In this document: in pieces, positions 1 through 14,713 of the stretch
How positions within the stretch are numbered: position 1 is the stretch's first letter
Layout: each line of letters starts with the position of its first letter
Source: Saccharopolyspora kobensis
GTDB lineage: Bacteria; Actinomycetota; Actinomycetes; Mycobacteriales; Pseudonocardiaceae
DNA length: 64,000 bases
Direction of reading: 5' to 3'
NCBI RefSeq assembly: GCF_900108315.1
Contig: NZ_FNVB01000016.1
Coordinates: 1 to 64,000 of the forward strand
Made by a program: the position numbers and the translations under genes
Notes under the pieces: generated by a model
Told to the model about the DNA's origin: nothing
Databases searched by the model: none
What the model saw: only the letters and a program-made list of their open reading frames with translations

Positions 1-142
1 AGAGTGCAGGGCAGATTGCCCACGTGTTACTCACCCGTTCGCCACTCATCCACACCCGAAAGTGCTTCAGCGTTCGACTTGCATGTGTTAAGCACGCCGC
101 CAGCGTTCGTCCTGAGCCAGGATCAAACTCTCCAACAATGCT
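1..142 (-). rRNA. rrs: 16S rRNA, 5' end only
   Basis: Read on the minus strand this is the conserved 5' start of bacterial 16S rRNA: GAGAGTTTGATCCTGGCTCA, then the stretch that includes GGCGGCGTGCTTAACACATG and GTGAGTAACACGTGGGCAAT. The gene runs off the left edge, so only about 140 nt of roughly 1.5 kb are present. The mature 5' end is placed by similarity near 138-142 and is uncertain by a few bases. It lies downstream of tyrS on the same strand and has its own promoter at 643-671. Confidence 0.97.
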
Positions 143-642
143 GTTGAACAATCCCAGCAGACACTCAAACCATCAAAGGCGAGCGTCATACTCAAAGAAA
201 CCACCAACCAAAACAAACATCTGGTCGGGGGCATAAAAGAACACTAACCAAAACAGTCCGCTGTTGAGTTCTCAAAGAACACACCCACACCATCACCCAC
301 GACCCGAATCAGGCCGCCAAGCTCCGGGGAGCATTTCCTCTGTTCGCTTTCTTGTGTCGGTAACTCTAGCAGGCCCATTTTCGGGTGTTTCAGGGGGGTA
401 ACCCCTCCGTCGCACCGCCGAAACCTCGGCTCGCTATTCAACCCGACCGCAGTCAAGCGCATTTTCTTCAAAGATCTGGTTGGGATCCGCATCCGCAACC
501 TGGCAGGCGCGCTGGCCTGCGGTCGCTTTTCCGGTTTCCCGATCGAGGCGCCCACTCTACCACCCTGAGATGGGAGCTTGGTTCGCGACCCCGCGTCAGC
601 CCCGGCCCGGTTTTCCCGGCCCGTGTCGCGCTGACTTGAAAC
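143..642 (-). promoter_or_regulatory. rRNA operon leader region
   Basis: This 500-bp stretch has no convincing gene and is clearly more AT-rich than the rest of the window, as expected for an rrn leader. On the minus strand it carries TTCTTTGAGAACTCAACAG (about 261-280), which resembles the leader element seen before many actinobacterial 16S genes and tied to antitermination and RNase III processing. A second possible -10 (TAGAGT, 367-362) has no good -35. Small ORFs here lack coding character. Confidence 0.6.
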
Positions 643-671
643 AATTTACGCGCCGATCCTCGCCAAGTCAA
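643..671 (-). promoter_or_regulatory. rRNA operon promoter (sigma-70 type)
   Basis: On the minus strand there is a near-consensus promoter: -35 TTGACT (671-666), a 17-nt spacer, and -10 TAAATT (648-643). Its AT-rich -10 stands out in a GC-rich genome and it points at the 16S gene about 500 bp away. The -35 and spacer fall inside a 10-bp inverted repeat (GATCCTCGCC 655-664 / GGCGAGGATC 675-684), so a hairpin or operator overlaps the promoter. Confidence 0.7.
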
Positions 672-683
672 ATCGGCGAGGAT

Positions 684-733
684 CAGCACCGGAAGGAAGC
701 GAACACGCAGGTCAACGCCCCGTTCCGGTGCTG
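684..733 (-). terminator. tyrS terminator hairpin
   Basis: A perfect 11-bp inverted repeat (CAGCACCGGAA / TTCCGGTGCTG, 684-694 and 723-733) begins 9 bp past the tyrS stop codon. It has no clear U-tract, as is common in actinomycetes. It separates tyrS from the rRNA promoter. Confidence 0.6.
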
Positions 734-741
734 AATCCAGG

Positions 742-2016
742 CTAGTGCACCACGCGAACGCCCGCAGTGTGACGCTTGCCACGACGGAGAACCAGCCAGC
801 GGCCGTGGAGGAGTTCCTCCGTGCCCGGAGACCACTCCTCATCAGCGATCTTGGCGTTGTTGACGTACGCGCCGCCCTCCTTGATGGTGCGTCGCGCAGC
901 GCCCTTGCCGTTCGCCAGGCCGGTCTCCACCAGCAGGTCGACCAGGTTCGGCGCGTCCGAGAGCCGGACCTCCGCGGTCGGCACCGCGGCCATCGCCGAG
1001 TCCAGCGTCGCCTCGTCGAGCTCGGCCAGCTCGCCGCGGCCGAACAGCGCCTGGCTGGCCGCGATCACCTTCCGCGTCGCGTCCGCACCGTGGACCAGCG
1101 TGGTCAGCTCCTCGGCGAGGCGCTTCTGCGCGGCGCGCAGCTGCGGCTTCTCCTCGGTGGTGCGCTCCAGTTCGGCGATCTCCTCGCGGCCGAGGAAGGT
1201 GAACAGGCGCAGGTACTTCGCCACGTCGGCGTCGGCCGCGTTCACGAAGTACTGGTACCAGGCGTACGGCGTGGTCATCGTCGGGTCGAGCCAGACGTTG
1301 CCGCCGCCGGTGGACTTGCCGAACTTCCGCCCCTCGGAGTCGGTGACCAGCGGCAGGGTCAGCGCGTGCGCGGCGACGCCCTGCTGCTTCCGGACCAGGT
1401 CGACGCCCGCGATGATGTTGCCCCACTGGTCGGAGCCGCCGAGCTGGAGCAGCGTGCCGTACTTGCGGTTGAGCTGCACGTAGTCGTTGGCCTGCAGCAG
1501 CATGTAGCTGAACTCGGTGTAGGAGATGCCGTCGGTCTCCAGGCGCCGCTTGACGGTGTCCCTGGCCAGCATCGTGTTCACCGAGAAGTGCTTGCCGATG
1601 TCGCGCAGGAATGCGGTGACCGGCAGATCGGCGGTCCAGTGCGCGTTGTTCTCCATGATCGCCCCGGTCGGCGAGTCGTCGAAGTCGACGAAGGAGGACA
1701 GCTGGGCGCGGATCTTCTCGGTCCACTCCTGCACGGTGTTCTCGTCGTGCAGGTTGCGCTCACCGACGTCGCGCGGGTCGCCGATCATCCCGGTGGCGCC
1801 GCCGGCCAGCACCACCGGCCGGTGGCCGGCCTGCTGGAAGCGGCGCAGGGTCAGGATCGGGATCAGGTGTCCGGCGTGCAGGCTCGGCCCGGTCGGGTCG
1901 AAGCCGGCATAGAGGGTGAGCGGCCCCTGGTCGAGTTCCCGTCGCAGCGAGTCGAGGTCGGTGGATTGCGCGATCAGTCCGCGCCAGGTCAGCTCGTCGA
2001 GGATGTTCTCACTCAC
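742..2016 (-). CDS. tyrS: Tyrosyl-tRNA synthetase
   Basis: Charges tRNA-Tyr with tyrosine in the cytoplasm. The 424-residue protein has the class I signatures: a HIGH-type HAGH at residues 47-50 and a KMSKS-type KFGKS at 231-235. The tyrosine/ATP pocket includes [15 protein letters not shown], and [10 protein letters not shown] lies near 191-200. The last 70 or so residues form the S4-like RNA-binding domain. Length is normal for the bacterial TyrRS family. The start is GTG. It is the last gene of the argH - glycosylase - tyrS strand run, 33 bp after the glycosylase, and ends in the hairpin at 684-733. KFGKS places it in the KFGKS subclass of TyrRS. Confidence 0.97.
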   Translation of the reverse strand: MSENILDELTWRGLIAQSTDLDSLRRELDQGPLTLYAGFDPTGPSLHAGHLIPILTLRRFQQAGHRPVVLAGGATGMIGDPRDVGERNLHDENTVQEWTEKIRAQLSSFVDFDDSPTGAIMENNAHWTADLPVTAFLRDIGKHFSVNTMLARDTVKRRLETDGISYTEFSYMLLQANDYVQLNRKYGTLLQLGGSDQWGNIIAGVDLVRKQQGVAAHALTLPLVTDSEGRKFGKSTGGGNVWLDPTMTTPYAWYQYFVNAADADVAKYLRLFTFLGREEIAELERTTEEKPQLRAAQKRLAEELTTLVHGADATRKVIAASQALFGRGELAELDEATLDSAMAAVPTAEVRLSDAPNLVDLLVETGLANGKGAARRTIKEGGAYVNNAKIADEEWSPGTEELLHGRWLVLRRGKRHTAGVRVVH

Positions 2017-2049
2017 GCCTGCCAGTCTCGCTCATGCGAGCAACCGGGT

Positions 2050-2673
2050 TTACGCCCGGGCCCGGGCTCGGCGGCGGGTGCCGCGGCGGTAGGTGCTGAC
2101 GGCCGCCGAGCCGTCCACCCAGGTCCGCCACGGCAGGTCCATGGCCGCGGCCACTCCGACGCGCGGCCCGCTGCGGACGTCGTCCTCGGCGACCTGCGTG
2201 CCGTTGACCAACCGGATGGGTGACTCCGGGTCGGTGAGGTCGATGCCGTTGTGCTCCCGGGTGATGCCCAGCACGCCCGCCAGCCGGGCCGGACCGCTGG
2301 CCAGCTGGACGTCCTTGCGGACCGCCGGGCGCCGGGAGCGCGCCAGGTCCAGGCCGGTGGTGATCTCCCCGGCGCGGAGCAGGACCGCACCGGGGACGCC
2401 ATCGGTCAGGCACACCACGTTGATGCAGAAGTGCAGCCCGTAGACGAAGTACACGTACAGGTGACCGGCCGGGCCGAACATCACCGCGTTGCGCTCGGTC
2501 CGGCCCCGGTAGCAGTGCGACGCGGGGTCGTCCCGGCCGCGGTAGGCCTCGACCTCGACCAGGCGGACGGCGACCTCGCCCTCCGGGCTGTTCGAGCGCA
2601 GCTCGCAGCCGAGCAGCCGCCGAGCCACCCACAGCGGGTCGAGGGCGAGTTCGTCGCGCTTCACCTGACTCAC
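2050..2673 (-). CDS. 3-methyladenine DNA glycosylase (AAG/MPG family)
   Basis: Base-excision repair enzyme expected to remove alkylated purines such as 3-methyladenine and hypoxanthine. The 207-residue protein matches the monofunctional AAG fold: VARRLLGCEL near the N-terminus, VEVEAYRGRDDPASH with the catalytic-region Glu, and RNAVMFGPAGHLYVYFVYGLH in the middle. The start is GTG. A -10-like TAGTGT (2688-2683) lies just 9 bp upstream, so the mRNA may be leaderless. It sits between argH and tyrS, a placement also known from other actinobacteria. The arginine-rich C-terminal tail is poorly conserved in my judgement. Confidence 0.93.
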   Translation of the reverse strand: MSQVKRDELALDPLWVARRLLGCELRSNSPEGEVAVRLVEVEAYRGRDDPASHCYRGRTERNAVMFGPAGHLYVYFVYGLHFCINVVCLTDGVPGAVLLRAGEITTGLDLARSRRPAVRKDVQLASGPARLAGVLGITREHNGIDLTDPESPIRLVNGTQVAEDDVRSGPRVGVAAAMDLPWRTWVDGSAAVSTYRRGTRRRARARA

Positions 2674-2707
2674 GGTGAAGACACTACCGGTCGTGTCTGA
2701 ACCGTGA

Positions 2708-4207
<1,500 letters not shown>

Positions 4208-4229
<22 letters not shown>

Positions 4230-5203
4230 ATCCTCACCCCTTCGGGTGGGCGGTGGCTCGGCTGCGGAGCCGGTGCGGGCCCCGCTCGCAGCGAGTCGTA
4301 CCAGGTCGGGACGTGCTCGGCGCGGCGGGGTTCCTCGGTGCGCCGGTCGCGGACCGTGGCGCGGCCCGCGTGCAGGACGATCCGGACCTCGCCGGAGACC
4401 TGGTGCTGCGAGTCCGCGATGAAGGCGTCCAGGGCGTCCTTGAGCGGGGAGAACCACATGCCGTCGCGGACCAGCTCGGTCCAGCGCTGCCCGACGGTGC
4501 GCTTGAAGCGGATCAGCTCCCGTTCCAGGGTCACCTCTTCCAGCTCCTGGTGCGCGGTGATCAGCGCGATCGCGCCCGGTGCGCGGTGCCGGTCGTGTCC
4601 GATGCCGTGCGCGCCGGCCCGGCGGTTGAGCTCTTGGACGGCTTGCAGCACGGTGACGGTCTCGCCGTCGACGGCCACCGGGACGCCTCGGTCGAACTTG
4701 ATCGTCAGCTCTTCGGGCCATTCCGGTTCGGCGCGCCAGAAGTCCTGCGGTGCAGCGGTTTCCGCGATCCGGCCCCAGACGTTCCGGCCGAGCGCGGGGC
4801 TCGCACCGCCGCCGGGGGCGATGACCGCCAAGCGGGGATCGAGCGCGGCGATGTCGGTCTCGCAGCCGTGCGCGACCGCTCCCGCGCCGAACTCGTCGGC
4901 GGCGGCGACGAGGTGCTTGGCGATCAGCGGCCGGGACAGCTCCGCGACCAGCGGGTACCGGCCCAGGTGGAGCGCGTGCGCTTGGAGCGCGGGCAGGCAG
5001 TACTGCTCGGCGAACTCGTCGCGGGCGTCGACGACCACCGCTTCGGCGGCCCCGCGGTCGAGGGCGCGTCGGCGGATCGCCGCCAGGTCTTCGCCGCCCT
5101 GGCCGATGTCCACCGTGATCGCCACGACTTCGGCGTCGAGCCCTTCGAGGGCTGCGGACGACTCCGCGTCACCGTAGTAGGCGAGCACCACGCGCTCACT
5201 CAT
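4208..5203 (-). CDS. Degenerate argininosuccinate synthase-like protein
   Basis: The 331-residue protein aligns with ArgG over much of its length. Recognisable ArgG stretches include [10 protein letters not shown] (31-40), [15 protein letters not shown] (59-73), [11 protein letters not shown] (89-99), [13 protein letters not shown] (210-222) and [13 protein letters not shown] (243-255). However, key catalytic parts are gone. The ATP-pyrophosphatase loop, normally AYSGGLDTS, reads AYYGDAESS (8-16). After AHGC (111-114) the conserved TGKGND..RFE substrate-binding segment is missing. It is about 70 residues shorter than normal ArgG, and its C-terminus is low-complexity sequence running into a palindromic repeat. 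It keeps the expected place between argR and argH, 11 bp after argR. It is probably not an active synthase; a pseudo-enzyme or a decaying gene are both possible. Confidence 0.8.
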
Positions 5204-5214
5204 CTGCTCCGCTC

Positions 5215-7902
<2,688 letters not shown>

Positions 7903-7903
<1 letters not shown>

Positions 7904-8814
7904 CACTTCTCCTCGGTGTTCTGCGCCGGCAGCACCATGGTGCCGATGCCGGCGCTGGTGAAGACCTCCAGCAGCACGGAGTGCGCGAGGCGTCCGTCGA
8001 TGACGTGCGCCCGCGGGACACCGCCGCGGACCGCGCGCAGGCACGCCTCCATCTTGGGGACCATGCCCGAGGCCAGGTCCGGCAGCAGTTCCGCGAGCTG
8101 GTCGGCGTCGATGCGGGACACCAGCGACGAGCGGTCCGGCCAGTCCGTGTAGAGGCCTTCGACGTCGGTGAGCACCACGAGCTTCTCGGCGCCGAGGGCC
8201 ACGGCCAGCGCACCGGCGGCGGTGTCGGCGTTGACGTTGTGCACCACGCCGTCGACGTCGGGTGCGACGGTGGACACCACCGGGATGCGACCGGCGTTGA
8301 TCAGGTCCAGCACCGCGTCGGGGTTGACCGAGACCACGTCGCCGACCAGGCCGACGTCGACCGCCTCGCCGTCGACGGTGGCGGTGCGGCGCTCGGCGGT
8401 GAACAGCCGGGCGTCCTCGCCGGACATGCCGACCGCGTGCGGGCCGTGCTGGTTGATCAGGCCGACGAGCTCGCGCCCGACCTGGCCGACCAGCACCATC
8501 CGCACCACGTCCATGGTCTCCGGCGAGGTCACCCGCAGGCCGCCGCGGAACTCGCCCCGCATGCCGAGGCGGTCGAGCATCGAGGTGATCTGCGGGCCGC
8601 CGCCGTGCACCACGACCGGGTGCAGCCCGGCCAGGCGCAGGAACACCATGTCGGTGGCGAAGGCCTGCTTGAGCTCGTCGTCGACCATCGCGTTGCCGCC
8701 GTACTTGACCACGATGGTGGCGCCGTGGAAGCGCTGCAGCCACGGGAGCGCTTCGACCAGGACGCTGGCCTTCTCCGCGGCGGTGGCCAGCCGGTCGGTG
8801 GTTTCCGGAGTCAT
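7903..8814 (-). CDS. argB: Acetylglutamate kinase
   Basis: Phosphorylates N-acetylglutamate; the usual arginine feedback point in the pathway. The 303-residue amino-acid-kinase fold shows VVKYGGNAM, the [10 protein letters not shown] loop, the substrate segment [23 protein letters not shown] in the middle, and [12 protein letters not shown]. The N-terminal helix of about 25 residues before the first strand fits the arginine-sensitive, hexameric type. The ATG overlaps the argJ stop (ATGA) and the stop overlaps argD. Confidence 0.97.
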
Positions 8815-9967
8815 GAGGAGTAGGCGCTGTTCTCTTCGACGTAGGCGTGGGACAGGTCGGTGGTCAGGATGGTCGCGGCGTGCTCGCCGAGGTGCAGGTC
8901 CACCACGATCTCGACCTCTCGGCCGGACAGGTCGGCCTCGCTGCGGTCGCGGGCCTTGGTGCCCGCGGCGTAGAGGGTGACGCCGTTGGTGGCGATCTCC
9001 AGCCGGTCGACGTCGATCTCGGCGTCCACCCGGCCGAGCGCCATCGCGATGCGGCCCCAGTTCGGGTCGGAGCCGAAGATCGCGGTCTTGACCAGGTTGT
9101 CCTCGGCGATGGTGCGGCCGATGGCGACCGCGTCGGCTTCGCTGACCGCGCCGCGCACGGTGATGTCGATGGTCTTGGTGGCGCCCTCGGCGTCGTCCTG
9201 CAGCTGCCGGACGAGGTCGGTGCAGACGGTGGTCAGCAGCTCGGCGAAGTCCTCTTTGGACACCTCGACGCCGGAGGCGCCGGAGGCCAGCACCAGCACG
9301 GTGTCGTTGGTGGAGGTGCCGCCGTCGACGTCGAGCCGGTCGAAGGTGACGCGGGTGGCCGCGCGCAGCGCATCGTCCAGGTCGTCGCCGCTGATCACCG
9401 CGTCGGTGGTGAGCACGCTGAGCATGGTGGCCAGGTTCGGCGCGAGCATCCCGGCGCCCTTGGCGAAGCCGCCGATCGACCAGCCCGCGTCGTGCTGCCC
9501 GAAGGCCTGCTTGGGCTTGGTGTCGGTGGTGAGCACCGCGGTGGCCGCGTCGAGACCAGCCTGCGCGCCGCTCGCGAGCGCGCCGTTCGCGGTGTCGACG
9601 CCGGGCAGCAGCGCGTCCATCGGCAGCCGCTCGCCGATCAGGCCGGTCGAGCAGACCGCCACCTCGATGGCGCCGACGCCGAGCACCTCGGCGACCTTCT
9701 CCGCGGTGGCGTGGGTGTCCTGGAAGCCCTCGGGGCCGGTGCAGGCGTTGGCGCAGCCGGAGTTGAGCACCACCGCGCGCAGCTTGTGCTCCTTGAGCAC
9801 CTGCTGCGACCACAGCACCGGCGCGGCCTTGACCTTGTTGGTGGTGAACACCCCGGCCGCGGCCTGCTGCGGTCCGTCGTTGACGACGAGCGCGAGATCG
9901 CGCTTGCCGCCGGCCTTGATCCCGGCGGCCACCCCGGCCGCCCGGAAGCCGGCAGGTCCGGTCACGC

Positions 9968-9971
<4 letters not shown>
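8811..9971 (-). CDS. argJ: Bifunctional ornithine acetyltransferase / N-acetylglutamate synthase
   Basis: Recycles the acetyl group from N-acetylornithine to glutamate. The 386-residue ArgJ precursor is expected to self-cleave before the Thr in [14 protein letters not shown], giving alpha and beta chains. Other family stretches are [19 protein letters not shown] and [14 protein letters not shown]. It normally ends in ENSAYSS-type residues, as here. It overlaps both neighbours by 4 nt. Confidence 0.97.
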
Positions 9972-11706
<1,735 letters not shown>

Positions 11707-11719
11707 TCAACCCACTCAG

Positions 11720-11758
11720 GTTGATCCACCGCAGGTCAGCGAGGGACGGCGGATCAAC
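11720..11758. terminator. Terminator after the alcohol dehydrogenase gene
   Basis: Inverted repeat GTTGATCCACCG / CGGCGGATCAAC with one mismatch and a 15-nt loop, 20 bp past the dehydrogenase stop. Confidence 0.5.
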
Positions 11759-11778
11759 TCGACTGAGAACCGAGACCG

Positions 11779-12825
11779 TCAGCGGTTCTGCGGCAGGTCG
11801 GACATGTCCAGCACGAAGCGGTAGCGGACGTCGTTGCGCTCCAAGCGGTCGAGGGCTTCGTTGACGCGTGCGGACGGGAGGAGTTCGATGTCGGCGGTGA
11901 CGTTGTGCTGGGCGCAGAACTCCAGCATGGCGGCTGTCGCGGGACGGCCGCCGCTGCCCGCGGAGCTGAGCTTCTTGCGTCCTATCAGCAGGTCGGTGGC
12001 CTGCACGGTGACCGTACCGAGGTGCCCGAGGTGGCTGAGGGTTCCGTCCAGGGCGACGAGCCCGAGGTAGGGCGTGACGTCGTGCGGGACGGCGATGGTG
12101 TCGACGACGACGTCGAACCGGTCCCGGGCTGCGGCCATCCGGCGCTGGTCCGTGGAGACGATCAGGTCGTGGCCGCCCAGCCTGCGGGCGTCATCGGCTT
12201 TGTCGGCCGATCGGCTGATGACCGTGGTGTCGGCCCCGAGTGCGACGGCGAGTTTGACCGCGAGGTGCCCGAGGCCGCCGAGGCCGGCCACGGCGACTCG
12301 GGTGCCGGGCCCGACGCCGAGGGCTTGCAGCGGCTCCCAGACGGTGACCCCCGCGCACAGCAGAGGAGCGGCGGCCGCGGGGTCGAGCCCGGGTGGGAGC
12401 GGGTAGGTGAAGTCGTCGCGGACGACGTACTCGCGGGAGTAGGCCCCCAGCGTGGTGGTTCCGTCGTAGCGGTCGGTGCCGGCATAGGTCAGGGTCGGGA
12501 ATTCGTGGCAGAAGTTCTCCTGCCCTGCCCGGCACATCGCGCACGCGCCGCACGAGTCGACGATGTTGCCGACGGCGACCTGGTCACCGATGGCGAATCG
12601 CGTGACCTCGTGCCCGATGTCGGTCACCACGCCGGTGAACTCGTGGCCCGGCACCAACGGCGCTTCGCCGGTGTGGGCGCGGACGGCGTGGAGATCGGTA
12701 TGGCAGACGCCGCAGTAGTCCACGCGAATGGCGACGTCGTCGGCCCGCAGTTCCCGACGTTCCAGCGATGTCCGCCGCAACGTGGTCCCGGCGCGGTCGG
12801 CTTGCCAGCCCAGGGTGCTCCTCAT
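11779..12825 (-). CDS. Zinc-dependent alcohol/aldehyde dehydrogenase (MDR family)
   Basis: NAD(P)H-dependent oxidoreductase of the medium-chain family, close to the YahK/cinnamyl-alcohol type of aldehyde reductase. The catalytic zinc site is YCGVCHTDLH with GHEF downstream. The structural zinc site is the four-cysteine lobe CGACAMCRAGQENFC, and the cofactor motif is GLGGLGHLAVKLA. At 348 residues it is full length. ATG 12825 is chosen because GGGAG lies 5-9 nt upstream; a GTG at 12837 is the alternative. It diverges from a TetR gene across an operator region, so the two form a likely regulator-target pair. Confidence 0.92.
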   Translation of the reverse strand: MRSTLGWQADRAGTTLRRTSLERRELRADDVAIRVDYCGVCHTDLHAVRAHTGEAPLVPGHEFTGVVTDIGHEVTRFAIGDQVAVGNIVDSCGACAMCRAGQENFCHEFPTLTYAGTDRYDGTTTLGAYSREYVVRDDFTYPLPPGLDPAAAAPLLCAGVTVWEPLQALGVGPGTRVAVAGLGGLGHLAVKLAVALGADTTVISRSADKADDARRLGGHDLIVSTDQRRMAAARDRFDVVVDTIAVPHDVTPYLGLVALDGTLSHLGHLGTVTVQATDLLIGRKKLSSAGSGGRPATAAMLEFCAQHNVTADIELLPSARVNEALDRLERNDVRYRFVLDMSDLPQNR

Positions 12826-12838
12826 GCCCACTCCCACA

Positions 12839-12913
12839 ACAAACAGACTGTTCGGTCTATTTCGACGTTAGCCGGAAACCGCCGCCTCGGCAAACCGACT
12901 GGTCTGTTGTTAT
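12839..12913. promoter_or_regulatory. Divergent TetR operator region
   Basis: The 98 bp between the dehydrogenase and the TetR gene hold two related sites in opposite orientation, about 12839-12858 (AACAAACAGACTGTTCGGTC) and 12894-12913 (reverse complement AACAACAGACCAGTCGGTT). The first also contains the imperfect palindrome AGAC-N6-GTCT. The placement fits autoregulation and control of the dehydrogenase. Confidence 0.6.
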
Positions 12914-12923
12914 CGTTCCCGGC

Positions 12924-13511
12924 ATGGCCGACAAGCCCTTGACCTCACGTGGCGCCGCCACCAGGCAGCGCATCCTGGACGTGGCGACCAAGGAGTTCGC
13001 CGAGCACGGGATCGCCGGGGCACGCGTCGAACGCATCGTGGCCGCAGCCCGCACCAACAAGGCACAGCTCTACGGCTACTTCGGCAGCAAGGAAGGGCTG
13101 TTCGACGCCATCTTCTTCGGCTCGCTGGAGCGGATCACGACCGTCGTGCCGATCGACGCCACCGACCTCGCCGGCTGGGCCGTCCGCCTCTACGACGAAT
13201 ACCTCCGCCGCCCGGACCTCATCCGACTGGCCACCTGGGCACGTCTGGAGCGACGCCCGACCGGTCACCTCGTCGACGACAGCAACCGCCTCGACGACGC
13301 CAAACTGCGCGCCATCGCCAACGCGCAAGCCGCGGGCATCGTCCGGTCCGGAGACCCGTTCGACCTGATGGCCGTGGTCATCGCGATGTCGATGGCATGG
13401 TCACCGGTCAGCAACGTCTACGCCGCCAGCGATCAGGAACCCCCGGAACTGCACGAGCAACGCCGAACCCTGCTCCGCGACAGCGTTCAGCGCGTCATCT
13501 CACCCCGCTGA
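12924..13511 (+). CDS. TetR family transcriptional regulator
   Basis: A 195-residue repressor with the N-terminal TetR helix-turn-helix (about residues 10-55: TRQRILDVATKEFAEHGIAG, then ARTNKAQLYGYFGSKEGLFDAI). The C-terminal ligand domain is of the type with DEYLRRPDLIRLATWARLERR. It diverges from the zinc dehydrogenase and probably controls it. The ligand is unknown; an aldehyde or similar electrophile is plausible only by association. ATG 12924 was chosen because the upstream in-frame part overlaps the operator region. Confidence 0.92.
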   Translation: MADKPLTSRGAATRQRILDVATKEFAEHGIAGARVERIVAAARTNKAQLYGYFGSKEGLFDAIFFGSLERITTVVPIDATDLAGWAVRLYDEYLRRPDLIRLATWARLERRPTGHLVDDSNRLDDAKLRAIANAQAAGIVRSGDPFDLMAVVIAMSMAWSPVSNVYAASDQEPPELHEQRRTLLRDSVQRVISPR

Positions 13512-13588
13512 ACGGCCCGCCCCGACACCAACGCGCGCTCAGGCCGCTGACCGGCAGCTCGGCCGGGCGGGCGAACGCCGGCCGGCAC

Positions 13589-13618
13589 GGCCCGGCCACC
13601 GGGGCCGGTGGCCGGGCC
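13589..13618. terminator. Bidirectional terminator
   Basis: Perfect 14-bp arms GGCCCGGCCACCGG / CCGGTGGCCGGGCC with a 2-nt gap, between the convergent TetR and methyltransferase genes. Confidence 0.75.
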
Positions 13619-13631
13619 GCAGGTCGAGCGA

Positions 13632-14378
13632 TCAGCGCCGCATCAGGGCGAAGACGCCCCAGCCGAGGTGTTCGCGCATGTAGCGCGCATACCGCGCGGG
13701 CTCGGTGGTGAGCTCGGCCCGCACCTCGGGCGCCAGCTCGTCGTCCGGGTTCCGGTCGAGCCAGCGGCGGAGGTTGAGCCACTGCGCCGCGCAGTACCGG
13801 TCCCAGCTGTCCTGGTCGGCCAGCACCATCTCCACGACGTCGTACCCGAGGCCGCCGAAGTGCTCGATCAGCTCGGGCAGCGGCAGGAAGTCGGCCGGGC
13901 CGGTGGCGTGGCAGGCCTCGGCGGTCTCCTGGTCCGGCGGAGTCCGGCGCCAGTAGGGCTCGCCGATCAGCATCAGGCCTCCGGGGCGGAGGCTGCGGCC
14001 GAGCAGCTCGGCCGCCCCGGCGACGCCGTTGCCGATCCAGGTGGCGCCGACGCAGGCGGCGAGATCGACCGGTTCGCCCGAGACGTGACCGGCGGCGTCG
14101 CCGTGGACGAACTCCACCCGGTCGGCGACGCCGAGTTCGACGGCGCGGGCCCGGGCCTGCTCGGTGAACACGGTGCTGATGTCCACGCCCGTGCCCGTGA
14201 AGCCCAGGTCACGCGCCCAGGTGCACAGCATCTCGCCCGAGCCGCTGGCCAGGTCGAGCACCCGCGTCCCGGGCGGCAGGCGCAGCGCCCGGCCCAGGGC
14301 GGCGAGCTTGTCGGGCGTCAGCGGGTTGTGGATGCGGTGACTGCTCTCGCGGATGGTGAAGATGCGGGGAAGGTCCAC
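13632..14378 (-). CDS. SAM-dependent methyltransferase
   Basis: A 248-residue class I methyltransferase. Motif I is VLDLASGSGEML (about 40-51) and the acidic end of strand 2 is GVDIS. VEFVHGDAAG and PGGLMLIGEPYW mark motifs II-III and post-motif. It resembles small-molecule methyltransferases of the Methyltransf_25 type; the substrate cannot be told. Start is GTG with AAAGGA upstream. A tiny ORF with a strong ribosome site lies just upstream at 14511-14443. No biosynthetic neighbours suggest a pathway. Confidence 0.85.
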   Translation of the reverse strand: MDLPRIFTIRESSHRIHNPLTPDKLAALGRALRLPPGTRVLDLASGSGEMLCTWARDLGFTGTGVDISTVFTEQARARAVELGVADRVEFVHGDAAGHVSGEPVDLAACVGATWIGNGVAGAAELLGRSLRPGGLMLIGEPYWRRTPPDQETAEACHATGPADFLPLPELIEHFGGLGYDVVEMVLADQDSWDRYCAAQWLNLRRWLDRNPDDELAPEVRAELTTEPARYARYMREHLGWGVFALMRR

Positions 14379-14442
14379 AGTGGATTCCTTTGGGGAGGGC
14401 CCCTCCGGACGGCACGCGAACTCCCGCCGAGCGGGATGCGCG

Positions 14443-14511
14443 TCAGGACGAGGCCGGGGAAGTGAGGATGATCCGGGCGCTGCGCACGGCAGCGGTCGCC
14501 ACGACGGTCAT
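14443..14511 (-). CDS. Possible 22-residue leader peptide
   Basis: ATG 14511 follows a strong GGGAGGTGA ribosome site and reads MTVVATAAVRSARIILTSPA plus two serines before a stop, 64 nt upstream of the methyltransferase start. The strong ribosome site is the only positive sign; no family is recognised. It could be a leader peptide or a small secreted peptide, or non-coding. Confidence 0.3.
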   Translation of the reverse strand: MTVVATAAVRSARIILTSPASS

Positions 14512-14592
14512 CAACTCACCTCCCTGAATCTCCGGCAGCGGACCAAGTCAGCACTGCGCCGCCGAGGATAGCAGCTCGCCCGGGCAGCCCCA

Positions 14593-14630
14593 TGAGCGTT
14601 TTGGGGTGCTATGACGCCCCAAAACGCTCA
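14593..14630. repeat. Perfect 14-bp inverted repeat between divergent genes
   Basis: TGAGCGTTTTGGGG / CCCCAAAACGCTCA with a 10-nt loop. It looks like a terminator or REP-type hairpin. It lies upstream of both the methyltransferase (minus) and the nitrilase (plus), so it terminates neither annotated gene. It may end read-through, act as an operator, or be a mobile palindrome. Confidence 0.7.
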
Positions 14631-14713
14631 CGGACCTGGTGCCACCTGCAGCGGTCGACCGGGGGCGTTCGGCGTGGTCGGATCGCGGTGATCCCTGATG
14701 CGTAGGAGGCGCG

